NCBI GenBank assembly: GCA_021778415.1
Contig: JAJYCL010000004.1
Coordinates: forward strand, 1 to 64,000
DNA length: 64,000 nt
Direction of reading: 5' to 3'
Source of the DNA: a bacterium
GTDB lineage: Bacteria > Vulcanimicrobiota > Vulcanimicrobiia > Vulcanimicrobiales > Vulcanimicrobiaceae
Part shown: piece by piece, positions 27,647-37,542 of the stretch
Position numbering within the stretch: the first letter of the stretch is position 1
Layout of the letters: each line of letters starts with the position of its first letter
The notes under the pieces: generated by a model
Database searches by the model: none
The model's input: only the letters and a program-made list of their open reading frames with translations
What the model was told of the DNA's origin: nothing
Program-made: the position numbers and the translations under genes

Positions 27647-30256
27647 ATGAGAAGCCAAGAATTACGCGCTGCCTGGATCGAGTTTTTTGTCGCTAAGCAG
27701 CATAAGCACGTTGCGTCCGCCTCCCTCATCCCCGATGAGATGTCGACAACGCTTTTTACGATTGCCGGAATGGAGCAGTTCGTCCCTCAGTTTTTGGGCG
27801 AGCAACCACCTCCGGCACCGCGCGTCGTTACCGTGCAACGATGCTTGCGTGTTGCCGGTGCAAAATCCGACATCGAAAATGTCGGTCGTACCGGACGGCA
27901 CGGCACGTTCTTGGAGATGCTCGGCAATTTTTCGTTTGGCGATTATTACAAACCGGAAGCGATCGCCTGGGCTTGGGAGTTCGTCACGCGCGTATTGCGC
28001 CTCGATCCGACGAGACTCTATGTGACCGTTCACACGTCCGATGACGAAGCGGAGCGTATTTGGACGCGCGAGATCGGCGTCGATGCAGCGCGAGTGTCGC
28101 GCTTCGATGACGATAATTTTTGGACAATGGGTCCAACCGGCCCGTGCGGCCCATCGACGGAAATTTTTTATGATAACGGACCGGAGTATGCATCCGGACC
28201 TGACGATGTCGGACCGAATTTAGGCAATCGCTTCGTTGAAATTTGGAATGTCGTTTTTCAACAATACAATCGATCGGCTGATGGAACACTGACCGAACTT
28301 CCGCGTAAATCCATCGACACCGGCGCAGGCTTAGAGCGCATGCTTGCCATCGTCAATGGCAAGGCATCGATGTATGAAACCGATCTGTTTACCGATCTCA
28401 TTGCGGCCCAGCCGGTAGTTGGGCAAACGTCGCTCTCCGAAAAAGACCAGAGCGAGCGTCGCAATATCATCGCCGATCACGCACGAGCCGTAACGTTCAT
28501 GATTAATGACGGCATCTACCCGTCGAATACGGATCGCGGATTCGTGTTGCGTTTCCTCATTCGCCGTGCCATTCGAAACGGCAAATTGCTCGGCTACCCC
28601 TCGGGATTTTTGGCAGAATTAGTCCCCGCTGTGGTGAAATCGCTTGAATCCGGCTATCCCGAGCTACGGCAAAACATCGCTCGCATTCAATCGGCGCTAC
28701 GCACGGAAGAAGAAGCCTTCGCGCGAACGCTCGAACGCGGAATGACGATGTTGGATCGGTTGATCGATGATGCCAACAATGATTGCACACGTTTAATCGA
28801 TGGCGGCGACGCATTTACGTTGCACGATACCTATGGCTTCCCCGTTGAACTGACGCGTGAAATTGCCGCGGAGCGCGGCGTCGCTATCGATACGCTCGAG
28901 TTCGAGCGCGCGATGGAGCATCAGCGTGATCGCGCGCGCGCGGATGCGGCCTCCAAACGAGCCGTGGTTGGCCTTGCTGAATTGCCGGCGATGAAATCGA
29001 CCTTCACCGGGTATGACGGACTCGATGGAAGCGGAACGGTTGTTGCGCTTTTGCGAGATGAGAAATCCACAGCATCGCTTCACGCGGGCGAACGTGGCGT
29101 TGTTATCCTGGATTCGTCGTCGTTCTATGCCGAGCGTGGTGGGCAGATCGGTGATCGAGGTGTCATCGAGCTCGATACGGCATCGTTTGAAGTCGAGGAT
29201 ACGCAGAATCTCGGCGAGGCAATTGCGCATCACGGGATCGTTCGTGGCGGCGAGATCGTCGTTGGAAACCTGGCGCGAACGCATGTGCACGACTGGTGGC
29301 GTCGCGAAATTCGTCGTCATCATACTTCGGCGCATCTTTTGCAACGGGCGTTGCGCGATGTGCTTGGCGATGAAGTGAATCAAGCGGGATCGTGGGTTGG
29401 CATCGACCGCATGCGCTTTGATTTTCGTTTTCCCGGTGGCGGGTTAACGACCGAACAACGTCGCTCCGTTAGTGCGCGCGTCAATGAAATGATTCGCAGC
29501 GACGAGGCTCTCATCACGCGCGAGCTTCCCATCGAAGAAGCCAAGCAAACCGGTGCAATCTGGATGTTTGGTGAGAAATACGGTGAGCACGTACGCGTCG
29601 TAAAAGCCGGACCATCCGTGGAATTTTGTGGTGGAACGCACGCGCACTCGACGGGAGAACTCGGACTGTTCTTGCTCCTGAGCGAGTCGTCCATTGGAAG
29701 CGGTATTCGCCGCATCGAAAGTTGCGTTTCGCTCGCCGCCGAGCGGGTTGTGACGGATCAGCAAATGTTAGTCTCCGATTTGGCGACGTCGCTTGCAACA
29801 TCGCCGGCGGATCTTGGTGAACGGGTCGGCAAATTACAGGGTGAGGTTCGCGAGTTACAACAGAGTATCGGTCAGTTAAAGGCGCGCTTAGCGTCAGCGG
29901 ATGCTGCCGCCTATATCGAGCGGGCCGAACACGCGAATGGTCGCACCTTTGTCGGCGCAGTCGTGCATGAAGCGAATGGCGAAGCGCTGCGGCATTTGAG
30001 TGGAGCGATTCGTTCGCGACTTCCCGATGCGATCATCGGGTTTGTCGGTATCGAGAGTGGATCGGTGCACATTTTCGTCTCTGTGAGTGAAAACGCTGCA
30101 AAGCAGGGAAGTCACGCCGGAAATCTGGTAAAACTTGCAGCTCCGCGTGTTGGCGGCAAGGGCGGCGGCCAGGCAACGCAGGCCCAAGGCGGCGGTAAAG
30201 ATGTTCGCGGTGCTGATGCGGCGATGGCCGCACTTCGCGAGGCGGCTCTGGCATGA
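27647..30256 (+). CDS. alaS: alanyl-tRNA synthetase
   Basis: AlaS charges tRNA-Ala and edits Ser/Gly mischarging. The 869-residue protein is complete: class II core with RCLRVAGAKSDIENVGRTGRHGTFLEMLGNFSFGDYYK, GPTGPCGPSTEIFYD, and the editing domain zinc motifs HHTSAHLLQRAL (HxxxH) and CGGTHAHSTGELG, followed by the C-terminal DHHA1-like glycine-rich end (GGKGGGQATQAQGGGKD). The start ATG 27647 gives the family N-terminus; a ribosome binding site is weak. It overlaps the next gene by four bases. Confidence 0.98.
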   Translation: MRSQELRAAWIEFFVAKQHKHVASASLIPDEMSTTLFTIAGMEQFVPQFLGEQPPPAPRVVTVQRCLRVAGAKSDIENVGRTGRHGTFLEMLGNFSFGDYYKPEAIAWAWEFVTRVLRLDPTRLYVTVHTSDDEAERIWTREIGVDAARVSRFDDDNFWTMGPTGPCGPSTEIFYDNGPEYASGPDDVGPNLGNRFVEIWNVVFQQYNRSADGTLTELPRKSIDTGAGLERMLAIVNGKASMYETDLFTDLIAAQPVVGQTSLSEKDQSERRNIIADHARAVTFMINDGIYPSNTDRGFVLRFLIRRAIRNGKLLGYPSGFLAELVPAVVKSLESGYPELRQNIARIQSALRTEEEAFARTLERGMTMLDRLIDDANNDCTRLIDGGDAFTLHDTYGFPVELTREIAAERGVAIDTLEFERAMEHQRDRARADAASKRAVVGLAELPAMKSTFTGYDGLDGSGTVVALLRDEKSTASLHAGERGVVILDSSSFYAERGGQIGDRGVIELDTASFEVEDTQNLGEAIAHHGIVRGGEIVVGNLARTHVHDWWRREIRRHHTSAHLLQRALRDVLGDEVNQAGSWVGIDRMRFDFRFPGGGLTTEQRRSVSARVNEMIRSDEALITRELPIEEAKQTGAIWMFGEKYGEHVRVVKAGPSVEFCGGTHAHSTGELGLFLLLSESSIGSGIRRIESCVSLAAERVVTDQQMLVSDLATSLATSPADLGERVGKLQGEVRELQQSIGQLKARLASADAAAYIERAEHANGRTFVGAVVHEANGEALRHLSGAIRSRLPDAIIGFVGIESGSVHIFVSVSENAAKQGSHAGNLVKLAAPRVGGKGGGQATQAQGGGKDVRGADAAMAALREAALA

Positions 30257-30957
30257 ACGTGCGCGGCCTGCTTCTCGGATTTGCTGTGTGTTGCCTGACC
30301 GTGGGTGTTGGGCAGGCCGCAATTCCCATCGATTCGCAGGTCGTGCTGGCCCGTTACGCGCTGGCCATCGATGGCGTGAAAACGCCTAAAGCCGTGATTT
30401 TAGATTACGCTATCTCACAATCCGGCCCATCGATGATCGACGAACATCATATTTTGTACCGGTCCGGTCTTCATGTTCGTGATGAAACGCTTTCGGTGGC
30501 CGGTTCGGCCTTGCGTCAGCGCGAAATCCATATCGGAACGCGAGAAGATCATTATGCGCTCACCCGCATTGCTCCGCGAGCCGATGCATATGGTTTTGTG
30601 TTCGTCAAGGCGTTGCATCGCGGTGCGCAGATCGGCTATCTCTACGATGCTGTTCCATTGGTGCGCCAGAGCACGGGATTCGTTGTCGATAGTATGCTGA
30701 TTGACGCGAAGTCCAGTTTGCCGCTGGAAATTCATTTCTCGACGGGTTCCGCAAACGCGCATGGCAACGGCGTGATCGGCTATGCGCGCATGGGCGCGTA
30801 TTGGATGCCGACACAAGCGTCAATCACGGCATTGATCGATGGCAAGCCCGCGCGCGAGACGATCGCATTTAGCGCCTATCGCTTCCCGACGGCATTGCCG
30901 ACCGGGACGTTTCTCTCTCCTAAACCGTTGCCGCAACTCAGCCTCCCGACGTTCTAA
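30253..30957 (+). CDS. secreted hypothetical protein
   Basis: A 234-residue protein with a signal peptide (MNVRGLLLGFAVCCLTVGVGQAAI) and then an all-beta-looking domain. The patterning (YALAIDGVKTPKAVILDYAISQSGP, later LPLEIHFSTG and GYARMGAYWMPTQASITALIDGKP) suggests a lipoprotein-sorting-like (LolA/LolB) or outer-membrane-lipoprotein fold, but I cannot assign it firmly. It is coupled to alaS by an ATGA overlap and sits before two large membrane proteins. Confidence 0.7.
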   Translation: MNVRGLLLGFAVCCLTVGVGQAAIPIDSQVVLARYALAIDGVKTPKAVILDYAISQSGPSMIDEHHILYRSGLHVRDETLSVAGSALRQREIHIGTREDHYALTRIAPRADAYGFVFVKALHRGAQIGYLYDAVPLVRQSTGFVVDSMLIDAKSSLPLEIHFSTGSANAHGNGVIGYARMGAYWMPTQASITALIDGKPARETIAFSAYRFPTALPTGTFLSPKPLPQLSLPTF

Positions 30958-30962
30958 GCCAT

Positions 30963-32405
30963 ATGGCGCGACGCGTCGCGCGAGCGCTCGCGTTCGCGAT
31001 TCCATTTGCGGTGTACGCCTTGAGCGCACATCGACATCTCATGTACTGGGATATGGGCGAATTTGCGCTCGTTCCTTTTATCGCCGGAATTTCTCATCCA
31101 ACGGGTTTCCCGCTGTACATCATGGTTGGCTGGTTCTTCTCCCACGCCGTCCCACTAGGATCCGTGGCATTTCGCATGTCGCTGTTATCGGGACTCTGCG
31201 TTGCCGCTGCAGCCGCCTTCTTGGCCGCACATATCGATGACGTTACCGATCATCCGTGGCTGGCACTCAGTTGTGCCGGATTTTTTGCGTTCGGAGATAT
31301 TGCGTGGAAAATTGCGACGCGACCCGATCCGCATGCGATGGCGATACTCGCGTTTACGGCAATGGTATTTTTTCTTTTGCGGTGGAAACGAACCGGCTCG
31401 CCGCGTGCACTCATTGCTGCTGCCTTCGCTTTCGGTTGCGGGGTCGCGGTGCATCCAATTTTGCTGCTTAGCACCTTCGGACTCTTACTCTTGTTTGCAA
31501 CGGAAGTCCATCGCACGCAAACACGCACGATGATTCAAGCCGCCGGGGCGGGCTTTGCGGCGTTGCTCGCCTATCTTTATATCCCATTGCGGAGTCTGTG
31601 GTATAACGCTCATCCTTCCGATCCCACACGGTTTCTCGGCCTGCCCGATGGGCAGCCGTTTTTTAATTATGGTAATCCTTCCACACCTTCGCGATTGCTT
31701 TCGTACCTGACGGGAGCGGAGTTCAATGTTCATGGGGGCGTGCGTGCGATTGGAAGTCTTTCCGGATACGTTGCGCATTGGTCGACGTTCGCCGCCTATG
31801 CGATGCGCGAGTGGACGGTTTTCGGTACGGCGATCATCGTCCTTGGAGTAATCATGCTTGTTCAACGCGATGCGCTGCGCTCCATTGGGTTGCTGCTCAT
31901 GGTAGTTCCATGCATCGCCTTTGCCATGAACTATCCCGGAGAGGCTGATCGTACGCGCTATCTGTTACCGGTTTTCGTGATCGGCATTGTTTTTGCGGGC
32001 GAGTATTGTGGGCGCATTGTCCGGCCCGTGTGGGTTGCCAATGTTGCGGCAGTCGCGATCCTGTGCGTCGCGCTCGGCCTTTTTCTCGGGAATAGCGATT
32101 TGTTTCGCCAGTCCTACGATCGTTCGGCGAGTCTGATGGTCACGCACGTCATCGTTCATACGCAAGACGACGGTATTATTATTGCGCCGTGGACGTATGC
32201 GACGCCGATTGCGTATGCCGCGTACGTTGGGCATCGGCTCGGCGGGCGAACGCTTGTTCCGCATTGGCTCGACGATGTGAGCGATGCGATTCCGCGATGG
32301 TTACGCACCCGGCCCGTCTATGTTCTGGACCCGCAGGGAGCAAGCGTTTTCGGGCATCGCCTCGAATTGATCGATCCCGATGTTGGCCTCTACCGCGTCT
32401 TCTAA
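30963..32405 (+). CDS. DUF2723-family multi-pass membrane protein
   Basis: A 480-residue protein with ten or more hydrophobic segments. The start matches DUF2723: LSAHRHLMYWDMGEFALVPFIAGISHPTGFPLYIMVGWFFSHAVPLG, with the conserved D-x-G-E and HP-x-G-x-P. The family belongs to the GT-C glycosyltransferase-like superfamily; some members act in protein O-mannosylation-like systems, but the donor and acceptor are unknown. The next gene overlaps its end by 26 bases and encodes a similar multi-pass protein. Confidence 0.82.
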   Translation: MARRVARALAFAIPFAVYALSAHRHLMYWDMGEFALVPFIAGISHPTGFPLYIMVGWFFSHAVPLGSVAFRMSLLSGLCVAAAAAFLAAHIDDVTDHPWLALSCAGFFAFGDIAWKIATRPDPHAMAILAFTAMVFFLLRWKRTGSPRALIAAAFAFGCGVAVHPILLLSTFGLLLLFATEVHRTQTRTMIQAAGAGFAALLAYLYIPLRSLWYNAHPSDPTRFLGLPDGQPFFNYGNPSTPSRLLSYLTGAEFNVHGGVRAIGSLSGYVAHWSTFAAYAMREWTVFGTAIIVLGVIMLVQRDALRSIGLLLMVVPCIAFAMNYPGEADRTRYLLPVFVIGIVFAGEYCGRIVRPVWVANVAAVAILCVALGLFLGNSDLFRQSYDRSASLMVTHVIVHTQDDGIIIAPWTYATPIAYAAYVGHRLGGRTLVPHWLDDVSDAIPRWLRTRPVYVLDPQGASVFGHRLELIDPDVGLYRVF

Positions 32406-33579
32406 AAACGAATCCTCACGCGGCGCTCTGTTCGCCGGCGTGATTGCCTTTGTGCTCACGCTGATCACCTCGCATCTGCGTAGCACGCCCTATAATAACT
32501 ACACGTTGTTGGCCGAGGCGTTTTTGCATGGTCGTGTGTGGATCGATTGGCCTGGTCCGTATATCGATGCGCTCGCCTTTGCCGGGAAGCATTATGTCAT
32601 CGAAGCGCCACTACCAGGCGTCTTTATGATGCCATTTGTCGCGATCTTCGGATCGGCGGCAAACCAAACGCTCCTTGCGGTGATCATGTGCGGTGTCGGC
32701 GTCGGCGCCGCGTGGGAGCTTGCCCGGCGCTACGGCGTGAGCGATGACATCAATGTCTGGCTGTGCGCGTTTTTGCTTGCCGGAACCGATCTTCTGTGGA
32801 CGGCGATGCTTGGTGACGTCTGGTTCATCGCGCATGTGTTCTCGGTTGCCTTTACGTTGTTGGCACTTGTCGAGATCGCCGGAAAGCGTCGTGGCTGGCT
32901 CGTTGCGCTCTACGCTGTTGCCGCAACCGAATCGCGCTTTACGATGCTCGTGGCGATGCCCGTCTATGCGTACCTTTTGGCCAGTGATCCCGAGCAGCCA
33001 TTACGTCTTTCTTCTGCCGGATTGCGGCGTCTAGGAGCGTTTTGCGCGACGCTGGTTCCCTTTGCCGTGCTTTGGGTGGCGTATAACCTGGCCCGCTGGG
33101 GAGTATGGAACGATATCGGATATTCCGCGTGGTATCACCAAGATGCGATGGGCCAGCCAACGGGATCACCGTTTCGTCTTGGCTATTTGCCGATGCAACT
33201 TACTGCATTCTTCGTGCAATTTCCAACCGTCTTGCCGGCCTTTCCCTGGTTGCGCCCGGAGATGCTCGGCGTTGCCCTGCCCTGGACATCGCCTGCGTTA
33301 GTGCTCGCATTTCTTGCGCGAAGGCCGACACAACTCGTGCTCGCCCTGTGGGCCGCGACGCTTCTCTGTGCTGCGCCGAATTTTATCTACTATGTTGATG
33401 GTTTTTCGCAATTCGGCATGCGTCACGCGTTGGATTTTGAACCGTTTCTTTTCGCGCTCATGGCCTTAGCCGTGCGCGATAAGCTACCGCGCTGGGGCGC
33501 GGCGCTCATCGCGTATTCGTGTCTGGTCGGCCTTTGGGGCTGTTGGTATTGGAACGCCTTTCTTCGCCACGGGAGTTAG
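32380..33579 (+). CDS. multi-pass membrane protein, GT-C glycosyltransferase-like
   Basis: A 399-residue protein with about ten membrane helices. After a first helix comes a luminal-type loop (STPYNNYTLLAEAFLHGRVWIDWPGPYIDALAFAGKHYVIEAPLPG) reminiscent of the PMT/ArnT-like GT-C fold, in which the first extracytoplasmic loop carries catalytic acids (here Glu or Asp residues in it). The start ATG 32380 overlaps the DUF2723 gene. Together the two may glycosylate envelope lipids or proteins; this is inference. Confidence 0.7.
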   Translation: MLASTASSKNESSRGALFAGVIAFVLTLITSHLRSTPYNNYTLLAEAFLHGRVWIDWPGPYIDALAFAGKHYVIEAPLPGVFMMPFVAIFGSAANQTLLAVIMCGVGVGAAWELARRYGVSDDINVWLCAFLLAGTDLLWTAMLGDVWFIAHVFSVAFTLLALVEIAGKRRGWLVALYAVAATESRFTMLVAMPVYAYLLASDPEQPLRLSSAGLRRLGAFCATLVPFAVLWVAYNLARWGVWNDIGYSAWYHQDAMGQPTGSPFRLGYLPMQLTAFFVQFPTVLPAFPWLRPEMLGVALPWTSPALVLAFLARRPTQLVLALWAATLLCAAPNFIYYVDGFSQFGMRHALDFEPFLFALMALAVRDKLPRWGAALIAYSCLVGLWGCWYWNAFLRHGS

Positions 33580-33590
33580 GCGAAGTATCG

Positions 33591-34280
33591 TTACGGAGCC
33601 GGTAGCCGGGCGCTTGAACTCGACGCTGCCGTTGCCGTAAGCGACGTCCCATTGGCCGCGTAACCGTTCCGTTCGAGTATGTATGCCATCAAGTTGACGT
33701 ACTGTGTCGACGACAAACTCCCCGGTGCAGTTAACGGCATTCTTGCCGACATAAACGTGTAAAATGCGCCGACCGTATGTAATGTTGCACTGGGAGCGAT
33801 CGACGGACCGCTGGCTCCGTGCAGCGTTGCGCCGTGACACATCGCGCAGCTTTGCGCATAGACGGCTTGCCCCGCACTCGCCTGCGACGACGTCAATGAA
33901 ATCGCCGCGACGACTGGTGCTTTCGTCGGCGCGGGGGTTGTAGGAGGCGCGGTCGCGGGACGCGCGGTTGCCGGAGGCGCGGTCGCGGGATGCGCGGTTG
34001 CGGTGTGAACGACGGGAGCATTGGCTACCTGTGTCGCGTGCGGCACCGCGGCGGGCGCTGCTGATTTTTGCATCGCCGGATTCGCCTGCTTGGACGGCGC
34101 AATGGTAGCGGAGGCAGATGGTGTCGTTGCGACTGCTGCTTTCGGTTTGGCCGATGACATTGCCGGAGGTGACGACGGCGTCGAAGGTGCCTGCGATGCG
34201 GCAGCGTTCTGTTGATGGTTTCCGCTGCAGCCGGCCAGTATCCACAGGGCGGCTGTTGTAAGAGCAATTGTTTTCTTCAT
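33591..34280 (-). CDS. c-type cytochrome lipoprotein with Ala/Pro/Thr-rich linker
   Basis: The 229-residue product starts with a lipoprotein signal (MKKTIALTTAALWILAGCSGN, lipobox LAGC), so it is anchored on the outside of a membrane. A low-complexity linker rich in Ala, Pro, Ser and Thr spans about residues 25-140 (for example TAHPATAPPATARPATAP). A single haem-binding site CAMCH follows in QAVYAQSCAMCHGATLHG, with a distal Met candidate in YTFMSARMPL. It is a soluble electron carrier held on a flexible tether; partners are not visible. Start at 34280; the upstream extension is not part of it. Confidence 0.87.
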   Translation of the reverse strand: MKKTIALTTAALWILAGCSGNHQQNAAASQAPSTPSSPPAMSSAKPKAAVATTPSASATIAPSKQANPAMQKSAAPAAVPHATQVANAPVVHTATAHPATAPPATARPATAPPTTPAPTKAPVVAAISLTSSQASAGQAVYAQSCAMCHGATLHGASGPSIAPSATLHTVGAFYTFMSARMPLTAPGSLSSTQYVNLMAYILERNGYAANGTSLTATAASSSSARLPAP

Positions 34281-34318
34281 CCGAAGAACGTTACACACGC
34301 TGACGGCAACTCCGCCCG

Positions 34319-36028
34319 TCAGAGGTTTTCGAATGCCTCGGCAAGTTTTGCGGGATCGGCAATCGGGGCTCCGCAGGCCGTGCCAACGCACGGAAGCGCA
34401 CGCGGGATGGCTTCATCGCGGAGGTCGGTCGCGATAACGATAAACGGGTTGCGCAAGCGCAATGCCGCCGCGCGCAAGGGCGCAAGGGATCCAAGATTTT
34501 GTCCCTCGAGCGTGATATGCGCGTCCGGAGCGAGGGCAAACTCGACGGCGCGAGCCAACGCCGCCGCAAAGATGCCTGATTTTCCCGCCGTTGGCGCAAA
34601 CGCGCGAAGAATTCCACTCGCTTGCGGCTGTGGCGTTTGCGCGATGCGGCCTAAGCGAAGAAGCGCAAAGGCAAGGCGCCCATTTTCGGTGAGCGGATGA
34701 TCGGCTAAGGATAAACGCCCAAGAGCACCTTCGGAGGCGAGGTGATCGCTTGCCGCACCCGTCTCGTCAAGAAAGCGCGAACAGACGAGTGCCGCATGCG
34801 TTTGCGCGCGTGAAAGAAAACGCGATTCGCCGGTGTACTCGTAGGCATCGAGTACGGCGCGCAGATACGCCACCTGATCGGTCAGCAAGCCCCGAACGCT
34901 GGGCGCTTGCCCCGGACGGAGGACATGAAAGAGCAGGCCTTCTGCATCGCGCAAGCGATCATGCGCGGCATCCAGCGTTGCGCAGGCGTTGGCGATGAGA
35001 GCGGCATCATCCAGGGCGGTTCCGCACGCGAAAAATGCGGAGGCAAGATCCAGCGTCCAATTCGTATAGGAGGTGCGATCGATGTAGGGCGCTTTGTGGC
35101 CGGCTCTGCCTTTGGCATCGAGCGCGAAATAGATTTCATCGGCATCTTGACTGCCGGCAAAAAAATGCGTTGCGGCATCATAGAAATTCGTGCGAACATA
35201 GTTTGTTGCCGTTTGCAACGTTACGCGCAATGTTGCATCGCGCGATTCGATGACGAGACCGGCAAGCGCGCGAAGAAGCCCGGCGTGATCTTCGGCCATC
35301 TTTTCAAAATGTGGAACGGACCAGTCGCGCGTTGTCGAGTAACGAAAGAACCCGCCTTCAACGTGATCATAAGTGCCGCCGGTACTCATGCCACGCAGGG
35401 TTGCGACGAACATCTCGGCTGCGCGTTCATCGCGAGTGCTCCGGCTACGTTGCAGCAGCAGTTCGAGCAAATCGATATGTGGAAATTTCGGCGCATCACC
35501 GAATCCACCGTACTCTGCATCGAAGTGCGCCCAGGCATCATCAAGCACTGCAGTAAGTAGCGTCTCATCAAGCGGTTCGTTGTGCGAGCGCAGATCGAGC
35601 GCACTCATCCGAGAGCGATCCGGTTGCTGTGCAATGTCATCGGCGTGGTCGTGAAAATACGTGGCGACATCGGCGAGTGCGCGGCGCATCTGCTCCGGCG
35701 GAAGATAGGTGGCACCGGTGAGTGCTTTGCCATCCGGTGTGAGAAACGCCGTCGTCGGCCAGCCGCCCATATTATAGCGGGCATTGATATCGGGGCGTTC
35801 ATCATTATCCACACGTATGGGAATGAAGCGCTCATTGATGAGTGCGATGACCTGAGGATCCGAATACGATGTTTCATCCATCACATGGCACCAGTGGCAC
35901 CAAACGGCGGAAATCGAAAGCAAAATCGGCTTTTTCTCGTCGTTTGCGCGCTGAAAGGCTTGTGGGCTCCACGACGACCACGCAATGTCATTGGCGCGAT
36001 TCTCGCGCGGCGAAAAACGAAAACTCAT
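34319..36028 (-). CDS. YyaL-like thioredoxin-domain protein (DUF255)
   Basis: The 569-residue protein has the N-terminal DUF255 thioredoxin-like domain (KPILLSISAVWCHWCHVMDETSYSDPQVIALINERFIPIRVDNDERPD), with a CHWC active-site-like motif, and a C-terminal alpha/alpha-barrel region like N-acylglucosamine epimerases. It is about 100 residues shorter than the typical 670; the loop after RPDI is contracted (INARYNMGGWPTTAFLTPDG). The family's biochemical role is unresolved. Its start overlaps the stop of the MFS gene upstream (ATGA). Confidence 0.88.
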   Translation of the reverse strand: MSFRFSPRENRANDIAWSSWSPQAFQRANDEKKPILLSISAVWCHWCHVMDETSYSDPQVIALINERFIPIRVDNDERPDINARYNMGGWPTTAFLTPDGKALTGATYLPPEQMRRALADVATYFHDHADDIAQQPDRSRMSALDLRSHNEPLDETLLTAVLDDAWAHFDAEYGGFGDAPKFPHIDLLELLLQRSRSTRDERAAEMFVATLRGMSTGGTYDHVEGGFFRYSTTRDWSVPHFEKMAEDHAGLLRALAGLVIESRDATLRVTLQTATNYVRTNFYDAATHFFAGSQDADEIYFALDAKGRAGHKAPYIDRTSYTNWTLDLASAFFACGTALDDAALIANACATLDAAHDRLRDAEGLLFHVLRPGQAPSVRGLLTDQVAYLRAVLDAYEYTGESRFLSRAQTHAALVCSRFLDETGAASDHLASEGALGRLSLADHPLTENGRLAFALLRLGRIAQTPQPQASGILRAFAPTAGKSGIFAAALARAVEFALAPDAHITLEGQNLGSLAPLRAAALRLRNPFIVIATDLRDEAIPRALPCVGTACGAPIADPAKLAEAFENL

Positions 36029-37206
36029 GATGAGGCTGCTTCTTCAATGATGTCGGTTTGCGGCCGCAGTGTGGCATAGAAGCCGAGAATAAACGCAATT
36101 GTTGCGAAGAGTAAGGATTCAACGGCAGCAAAACCGGGCCCAAAACGCCCGAGCAGCGACGTTGAGATCGGCGGGGAGACGACTCCGGCCATTGCATCGA
36201 GTGAAGAACTCGTTCCCAAAACGGCACCTTGTTCTTCATCGCCTGCGGCTGCACTAATGAGTGCGGTGATGCCGGTGCTGGCGAGTCCCATGCCGAGGCT
36301 AAATGTCGCCATTCCAAGCACGAGAACAACATAATTGTGCGAAAGCGGGACGAGAACGAACGCAACGACGAGACTCCCCAAACCGACATTCGACATCATG
36401 CGGTCGCCGAGCACGCGCGAGAGCCGGCCAATGAGAACCGCGTTGACGAAAACATTCGATAGCGCAAAGGCGGAAAAATAGATATCGGTTTGCGTTAAAT
36501 TAAAGTGAAATTGTCGTTGCAAGAACAGCGCAAAAACAGCGAACCATCCATAAAGCCCGAGGGAAAGTGCGGCCTTTTGCAGGAGGATGCGCGCGAGTTT
36601 TGGCCGTGCAAACGTGGAAAGAATTTCTGACAGGCCGAGACTATTCTGTTCTTCTTGTTTGCTGCGCGATTCCGGCAAAAGAAAAATGGTGAGCCCAAGG
36701 GTAAGAAATTGCAATGCCGCTGCGACAAGAAAGGGCATAGCAAAACCAAATTTTGCGTAGAGCAAGCCACCGCCGACCGGGCCGAAAACCATGCCCGCGC
36801 CGAAGGTTGCCCCGATGTAACCGAATGCTTTCGAGCGTTCTTTGGGCTCGACGAGATCGGCGACGTAGGCCTGCGTGATGCCGATGTTCCCTCCGCTGAC
36901 CCCCTCGATGATCCGAGCGACGAAGACCCAACCTATGCTTGGGGCAAAAGCGAGCATCGCCCAGCCGATCGTCGCGCCGATCTGGCTGATGATGAGGATG
37001 ATCTTGCGGCCGAAGCGATCGGAAAGATGCCCCCACACGGGCCCGGCTATGAGCTGGCACAGCGAGAAAATCGAGAGAAGAATCCCAACAACGATCGGTG
37101 AGGCACCGAAATGCGTGATGAAATAGGGCAGCATCGGGATCATCATGGAGAACCCGATGATATCGATGAACGTGATGCCGAGAATGGGCGCGAGTTTACG
37201 AATCAT
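36025..37206 (-). CDS. MFS transporter, drug/tetracycline-efflux type
   Basis: A 393-residue, 12-helix major facilitator. The loop between helices 2 and 3 reads GHLSDRFGRKIILIISQIG, the MFS motif A, and helix 5 contains GYIGATFGAGMVFGPVGGGLL (the antiporter motif C). It resembles TetA-type proton antiporters; the substrate cannot be inferred. It is encoded upstream of and overlapping the YyaL-like gene, and divergent from the tRNA-Leu. Confidence 0.9.
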   Translation of the reverse strand: MIRKLAPILGITFIDIIGFSMMIPMLPYFITHFGASPIVVGILLSIFSLCQLIAGPVWGHLSDRFGRKIILIISQIGATIGWAMLAFAPSIGWVFVARIIEGVSGGNIGITQAYVADLVEPKERSKAFGYIGATFGAGMVFGPVGGGLLYAKFGFAMPFLVAAALQFLTLGLTIFLLPESRSKQEEQNSLGLSEILSTFARPKLARILLQKAALSLGLYGWFAVFALFLQRQFHFNLTQTDIYFSAFALSNVFVNAVLIGRLSRVLGDRMMSNVGLGSLVVAFVLVPLSHNYVVLVLGMATFSLGMGLASTGITALISAAAGDEEQGAVLGTSSSLDAMAGVVSPPISTSLLGRFGPGFAAVESLLFATIAFILGFYATLRPQTDIIEEAASS

Positions 37207-37309
37207 GCCGGCGCTTCCATAGGGAGAGGGGGCCGTGGGCTATGAACCGCCGCCCCCTTGGGCGGTTGCAGGGCGAGGGATTCTATGCGAGAATCGCGCT
37301 TGGCCCCGT

Positions 37310-37396
37310 GCTCGGGTGGCGGAATTGGTAGACGCGCTGGTTTCAGGTATCAGTGATGGCAACATTGTGGGGGTTCGAGTCCCTTCCCGAGCACCA
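37310..37396 (+). tRNA. tRNA-Leu, anticodon CAG
   Basis: The 87-nt sequence folds as a class II tRNA: acceptor GCTCGGG (37310-37316) pairs with CCCGAGC, followed by an encoded CCA. The anticodon stem-loop CTGGT-TTCAGGT-ATCAG places CAG at the anticodon, a long variable arm follows, and GGTTCGAGTCC is the T loop. The TGGCGGAATTGGTAGAC D-arm is characteristic of tRNA-Leu. A TTGCAG/GAGAAT pair upstream with a 17-base spacer is a possible promoter. The short open frame running through the gene is an artefact. The 3' end lies at the border of the accessory region. Confidence 0.97.
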
Positions 37397-37542
37397 AAAG
37401 ATGGTTTCATCTTCGATAACCTGATGATTTTTGGTTTGGACTAGCAGTTTGTCCCGGGCCGATCCCATTTTCCAGTGCGCAGACGTATATTGGGCCCTAG
37501 AGACGTAAGGATGACGATCTCGTCACCGGGAATTGCTGTGGC

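Noticed and set aside
37235-37444. 69-aa open frame running through tRNA-Leu (contains VAELVDALVSG...VGVRVPSRAP)
   Set aside because: A well-known artefact of translating tRNA-Leu; no ribosome binding site and no independent support.
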